Assembly: GCA_021741945.1 (NCBI GenBank)
Contig: JAIOWV010000023.1
Location: 1 to 15,266, forward strand
Reading direction: 5' to 3'
Length of the DNA: 15,266 bases
Source: Pontimonas sp.
Lineage (GTDB): Bacteria > Actinomycetota > Actinomycetes > Actinomycetales > Microbacteriaceae
The notes beneath the pieces were generated by a model. The model saw only the letters and a list, made by a program, of their open reading frames with translations. It did no database searches and was not told the DNA's origin. The position numbers were made by a program, and so were the translations under genes. This document shows, in pieces, positions 12,689-15,266 of this stretch. Numbering within the stretch: the first letter of the stretch is position 1; each line of letters begins with the position of its first letter.

Positions 12689-13504
12689 TCAATGGGCAAG
12701 AGTGGCAAGCGCGGTGGCGACACCGTCTTGGGTGAAGTCACCGGTCATCTCGTTCGCGTGAATGCGCACCTCTTCTGGTGCCTGGCCCATCGCAACAGCG
12801 CGGCCCTGCTGGGCTGCCCACTGCAACATTTCGATGTCGTTGCGGCCATCACCGATGACCATGACGCGGTCTAGCCCAAAGCCCAGTTTCTCCCGCACCA
12901 ATTCCAAAGCTGTCGACTTGTTGATGCCCTCCGGGGCGATATCAAGCCAGGCAGTCCACCCGACCGTGTAGCTCACCTGGTGAAGCCCCATGCCCTCGAC
13001 GACCTTCAAGAAGTCATCAATTTCGTGGCCCGGGGCAATCACCACAACACGTGTTGCGACCGTGGTCAGAAGTTCGTCAAAGGTCACCTGCTCGCTCATG
13101 GCATCGAGAGCACCCTCGGGGAACCAGTCCGTGTAGCGGTACAGGCCGGTCTCATCCTCGACGGCGTAGTGGGCTTCCGGAAGTGCCTGCTTAATTCGCG
13201 TGAGTACAGGTGTTGGATCAAAGTGCTCGACGTGAAAGCGTCTATAGCCAGAGGGTGCGCTGGTGTCGCGCTTGAGCGTGATGGCGCCATTCGAGCAGAC
13301 CACGTACTCGGGAACAATAGCGAGGCGCTCAAGGATCGGGATGGTCATCGACACTGACCGTCCAGTGGCCAGCGTCACTTCGTGACCAGCGTCTCGGGCC
13401 GCCTGAACAGCCCTGACGACCTGATCAGAGAGGTGACCATCCTCGTGAAGTACGGTGCCATCAATATCGAGAGCAACGAGCCAGCGCTCAGATGTAGTTG
13501 TCAT
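12689..13504 (-). CDS. Cof-type HAD phosphatase
   Basis: A 271-residue cytoplasmic phosphatase of the haloacid dehalogenase superfamily, Cof/class IIB type. All four motifs are visible: DIDGT with nucleophile Asp13 and general acid Asp15, ATGR with Thr47, Lys196 in GINKSTAL, and GDGRND with Asp219 and Asp223. The cap between motifs II and III is the C2 type usual for sugar-phosphate and flavin-related phosphatases, but the substrate is unknown. The ATG at 13502-13504 follows the serS stop by 26 bases, so it is probably translated from the serS transcript. HAD genes of this type follow serS in many actinobacteria, which points to a conserved association rather than a known functional tie. Confidence 0.92.
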   Translation of the reverse strand: MTTTSERWLVALDIDGTVLHEDGHLSDQVVRAVQAARDAGHEVTLATGRSVSMTIPILERLAIVPEYVVCSNGAITLKRDTSAPSGYRRFHVEHFDPTPVLTRIKQALPEAHYAVEDETGLYRYTDWFPEGALDAMSEQVTFDELLTTVATRVVVIAPGHEIDDFLKVVEGMGLHQVSYTVGWTAWLDIAPEGINKSTALELVREKLGFGLDRVMVIGDGRNDIEMLQWAAQQGRAVAMGQAPEEVRIHANEMTGDFTQDGVATALATLAH

Positions 13505-13530
13505 GACCTCTTATGTGTACCAGTGTCGGC

Positions 13531-14796
13531 TTAGCCAGCGCTGATAGCGCTGGCACCGCCCATGTATGGGCGAAGAATCTCGGGGATTGCAACCGACCCA
13601 TCGGCCTGCTGATGGGTCTCGAGAATTGCCACAATCCAGCGGGTTGTGGCAAGTGTCCCATTCAGGGTGGCCACGGGTTCGGTGCCCGCATCCTTGTCCC
13701 TGCGGAACCTGACGTTGAGCCTGCGGGACTGGAAGGTCGTGCAGTTCGAGGTGGAGGTTAGCTCCCGGTATGCGCCTTGGGTCGGGACCCAAGCCTCGAC
13801 GTCATATTTACGCGCTGCACTGGACCCAAGATCACCCGCTGCCACATCAATCACGCGGTAGGCAAGTCCCAAAGACTGCAACATCTGCTCTTGCAAAGAC
13901 AGCAGACGCTCGTGCTCGCTCTCAGCGTCACTGGGGTCCACGTAGCTGAACATTTCCAGCTTCTGGAACTGGTGAACACGAATGATGCCCTTGGTGTCTT
14001 TTCCGTAGGACCCAGCTTCCCTGCGGTAGCAGGTGGACAGGCCGGCATAGCGCAGCGGACCGGCGGAGAGGTCCAGAATCTCGCCGGAATGGTAGCCAGC
14101 CAGTGCTACTTCAGAGGTACCGGTCAAATAGAGGTCGTCTTCGCCCAAGTGGTACACCTCAGCGGAGTGTTCCCCAAGGAATCCAGTGCCCTGCATGATT
14201 TCTGGCTTCACCAGCGTTGGTGGAACGAGGGGAACAAAGCCCTGTTCCATGGCGACCTTCATGCCCAGTTGCATCAAGCCCATCTCAAGGAGTGCGCCAG
14301 CGCCCTTGAGGAAGTAGAAGCGGGAGCCGGAAACCTTGACCCCGCGTTCCATGTCGATGATTCCTAGCGCTTCGCCAAGATCTAGGTGGTCTTTGGGTTC
14401 AAAACCAAAAGCGGCTTTGATCCCGACCTCTTTCAAGGTGACGAAGTTCTCTTCACCACCGGCCGGGACGCCTTCGATGACGATGTTCGGCAGCGCACCC
14501 AACGCAGTAGCCGCTGCTTCCTCGGCTTCGGAGACTGTAGCGCTCGCATCTTTGACGGCATCGGAGAGTTTCTTGACCGAGGCCAGCAAAGCGTCTTTCT
14601 CGGGCCCTGACGCCTTCGCCACATCTTTGCCTATGGCATTTTGCTCGGCGCGGAGCGCCTCAAACGCTGTGATGGCATCCCGGCGGGCCTGATCTGCAGC
14701 AAGAGCATTATCAACCAGTCCCTCATTGGCGCCCCGGGTGCGCAGCGAAGCCCTCAGAAGGTCAGGGTTTTCGCGAAGAATTTGGGGGTCAATCAC
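13531..14796 (-). CDS. serS: serine--tRNA ligase
   Basis: Class II aminoacyl-tRNA synthetase, 421 residues, a normal length, charging tRNA-Ser. The N-terminal coiled-coil arm (about 30-100), which reads the long variable arm of tRNA-Ser, is rich in Ala, Lys and Glu. Catalytic-domain motifs are TGTSEVAL (225-232), motif 2 CYRREAGSYGKDTKG (256-270), RVHQFQKLE (273-281) and motif 3 LNGTLATTRWIVAILE (378-393). The GTG at 14794-14796 begins the canonical MIDPQILREN; AGGGGGG lies almost next to it. It starts 12 bases after the pheA stop, so the two are probably one operon with the HAD phosphatase gene downstream. Both tRNA-Ser genes in the window lie further along on the same strand. Confidence 0.97.
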   Translation of the reverse strand: MIDPQILRENPDLLRASLRTRGANEGLVDNALAADQARRDAITAFEALRAEQNAIGKDVAKASGPEKDALLASVKKLSDAVKDASATVSEAEEAAATALGALPNIVIEGVPAGGEENFVTLKEVGIKAAFGFEPKDHLDLGEALGIIDMERGVKVSGSRFYFLKGAGALLEMGLMQLGMKVAMEQGFVPLVPPTLVKPEIMQGTGFLGEHSAEVYHLGEDDLYLTGTSEVALAGYHSGEILDLSAGPLRYAGLSTCYRREAGSYGKDTKGIIRVHQFQKLEMFSYVDPSDAESEHERLLSLQEQMLQSLGLAYRVIDVAAGDLGSSAARKYDVEAWVPTQGAYRELTSTSNCTTFQSRRLNVRFRRDKDAGTEPVATLNGTLATTRWIVAILETHQQADGSVAIPEILRPYMGGASAISAG

Positions 14797-14808
14797 CCCC
14801 CTAGTCTG

Positions 14809-15266
14809 TCACGCTTGGTCTGGTGAACCCGATTTCAGACGCTCTAACCACGCCCGTGCTTCGACGAACGCTTCGTCGGTGTAACGAGCAGAAACCTCTG
14901 GTCGGTGACCGTTTGCTCTGGGGTAGGAACCCAAGAACATCACCTTCGGGCTGAAGCGACGAAGGCCAAGAAGCGCGTCTGCGACGCGCTCGTCGTCAAT
15001 GTGGCCATCGAGGTCGATGACAAAGCGGTAGCGTCCCATCGCATCGCCGATCGGCCGAGACTCCAGCAGGCTCATGTTCACGCCACGGGTCGCAAACTGC
15101 TCGAGCATTTCTAGTAGGCGACCAGGGCCATCATCGGGCAGTTCGGCAATGATGCTGGTCTTGTCAGCACCAGTGCGGGCGGGTGGGGTTCCGCCCTTCT
15201 GAACAAGCACAAACCGAGTGTGAGCGTCAGGGTTGTCGCCAATGTTTTCCGCGACAACACTGACAG
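14809..15266 (-). CDS. pheA: prephenate dehydratase, C-terminal part (start beyond the right edge)
   Basis: The 3' end of pheA, 151 residues to the TGA at 14809-14811; the frame is open to the window edge. Prephenate dehydratase converts prephenate to phenylpyruvate in phenylalanine synthesis. The end of the catalytic domain is visible as ENIGDNPDAHTRFVL, including the TRF motif that contains the catalytic threonine. It is followed by an ACT regulatory domain with SLLESRPIGDAMGRYRF, whose ESRP is the phenylalanine-binding motif, and LGSYPRA towards the end. The enzyme is therefore expected to be feedback-inhibited by phenylalanine. It is the upstream neighbour of serS, 12 bases away, an arrangement seen in related actinobacteria. 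Confidence 0.93.
   Translation of the reverse strand, partial: VSVVAENIGDNPDAHTRFVLVQKGGTPPARTGADKTSIIAELPDDGPGRLLEMLEQFATRGVNMSLLESRPIGDAMGRYRFVIDLDGHIDDERVADALLGLRRFSPKVMFLGSYPRANGHRPEVSARYTDEAFVEARAWLERLKSGSPDQA

Overview
The window looks like the chromosome of a fairly GC-rich, gene-dense actinobacterium, probably Microbacteriaceae or a close relative. The reasons are the frequent GTG starts, several TAnnnT -10 hexamers 6-9 bases before start codons (leaderless-style initiation), an LCP cell-wall ligase, and the pheA-serS-HAD gene order. Family names rest on motifs read by eye; no database search was possible.

Left flank (1-6306), housekeeping: a partial agmatinase-type ureohydrolase (minus strand, runs off the left edge) is divergent from a DUF1801 protein with added MORN-like repeats. 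These are followed by glycerate kinase (minus), an AlkA-like DNA glycosylase (plus) and an exported alpha/beta hydrolase (plus). A three-gene minus-strand unit encodes a DUF1003 membrane protein, a 75-residue unknown and a TRIC/UPF0126 membrane protein. A small predicted lipoprotein (plus) closes the flank.

Middle (6336-10616), a putative tRNA-bounded islet: the intact tRNA-Arg(ACG) at 10541-10616 (minus) has its 3' 39 bases duplicated imperfectly (36/39) at 6336-6374. This is the footprint expected of integration at a tRNA 3' end. Between the copies lies a tight three-gene plus-strand operon (6486-9540) whose two junctions are both GTGA overlaps. Its products are an N-formylglutamate-amidohydrolase-like enzyme, an unrecognised 404-residue protein with a possible double-psi-barrel segment and two C-terminal membrane helices, and a FolC/Mur-ligase-like protein that lacks the usual carbamylated lysine. 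Then come about 345 bases without a convincing gene but with several hairpins, and a minus-strand pair of small membrane proteins (123 and 39 residues). No integrase or transposase is present. This operon is the best candidate here for an undescribed system, possibly making or editing an amino-acyl or glutamyl conjugate at the membrane; that function is inference.

Right flank (10617-15266): a second DUF1801 protein (plus), then a minus-strand series of tRNA-Ser(GCT), LCP protein, tRNA-Ser(TGA), Cof-type HAD phosphatase, serS and the 3' part of pheA. Both tRNA-Ser genes therefore lie within 3.6 kb of the gene for the enzyme that charges them.
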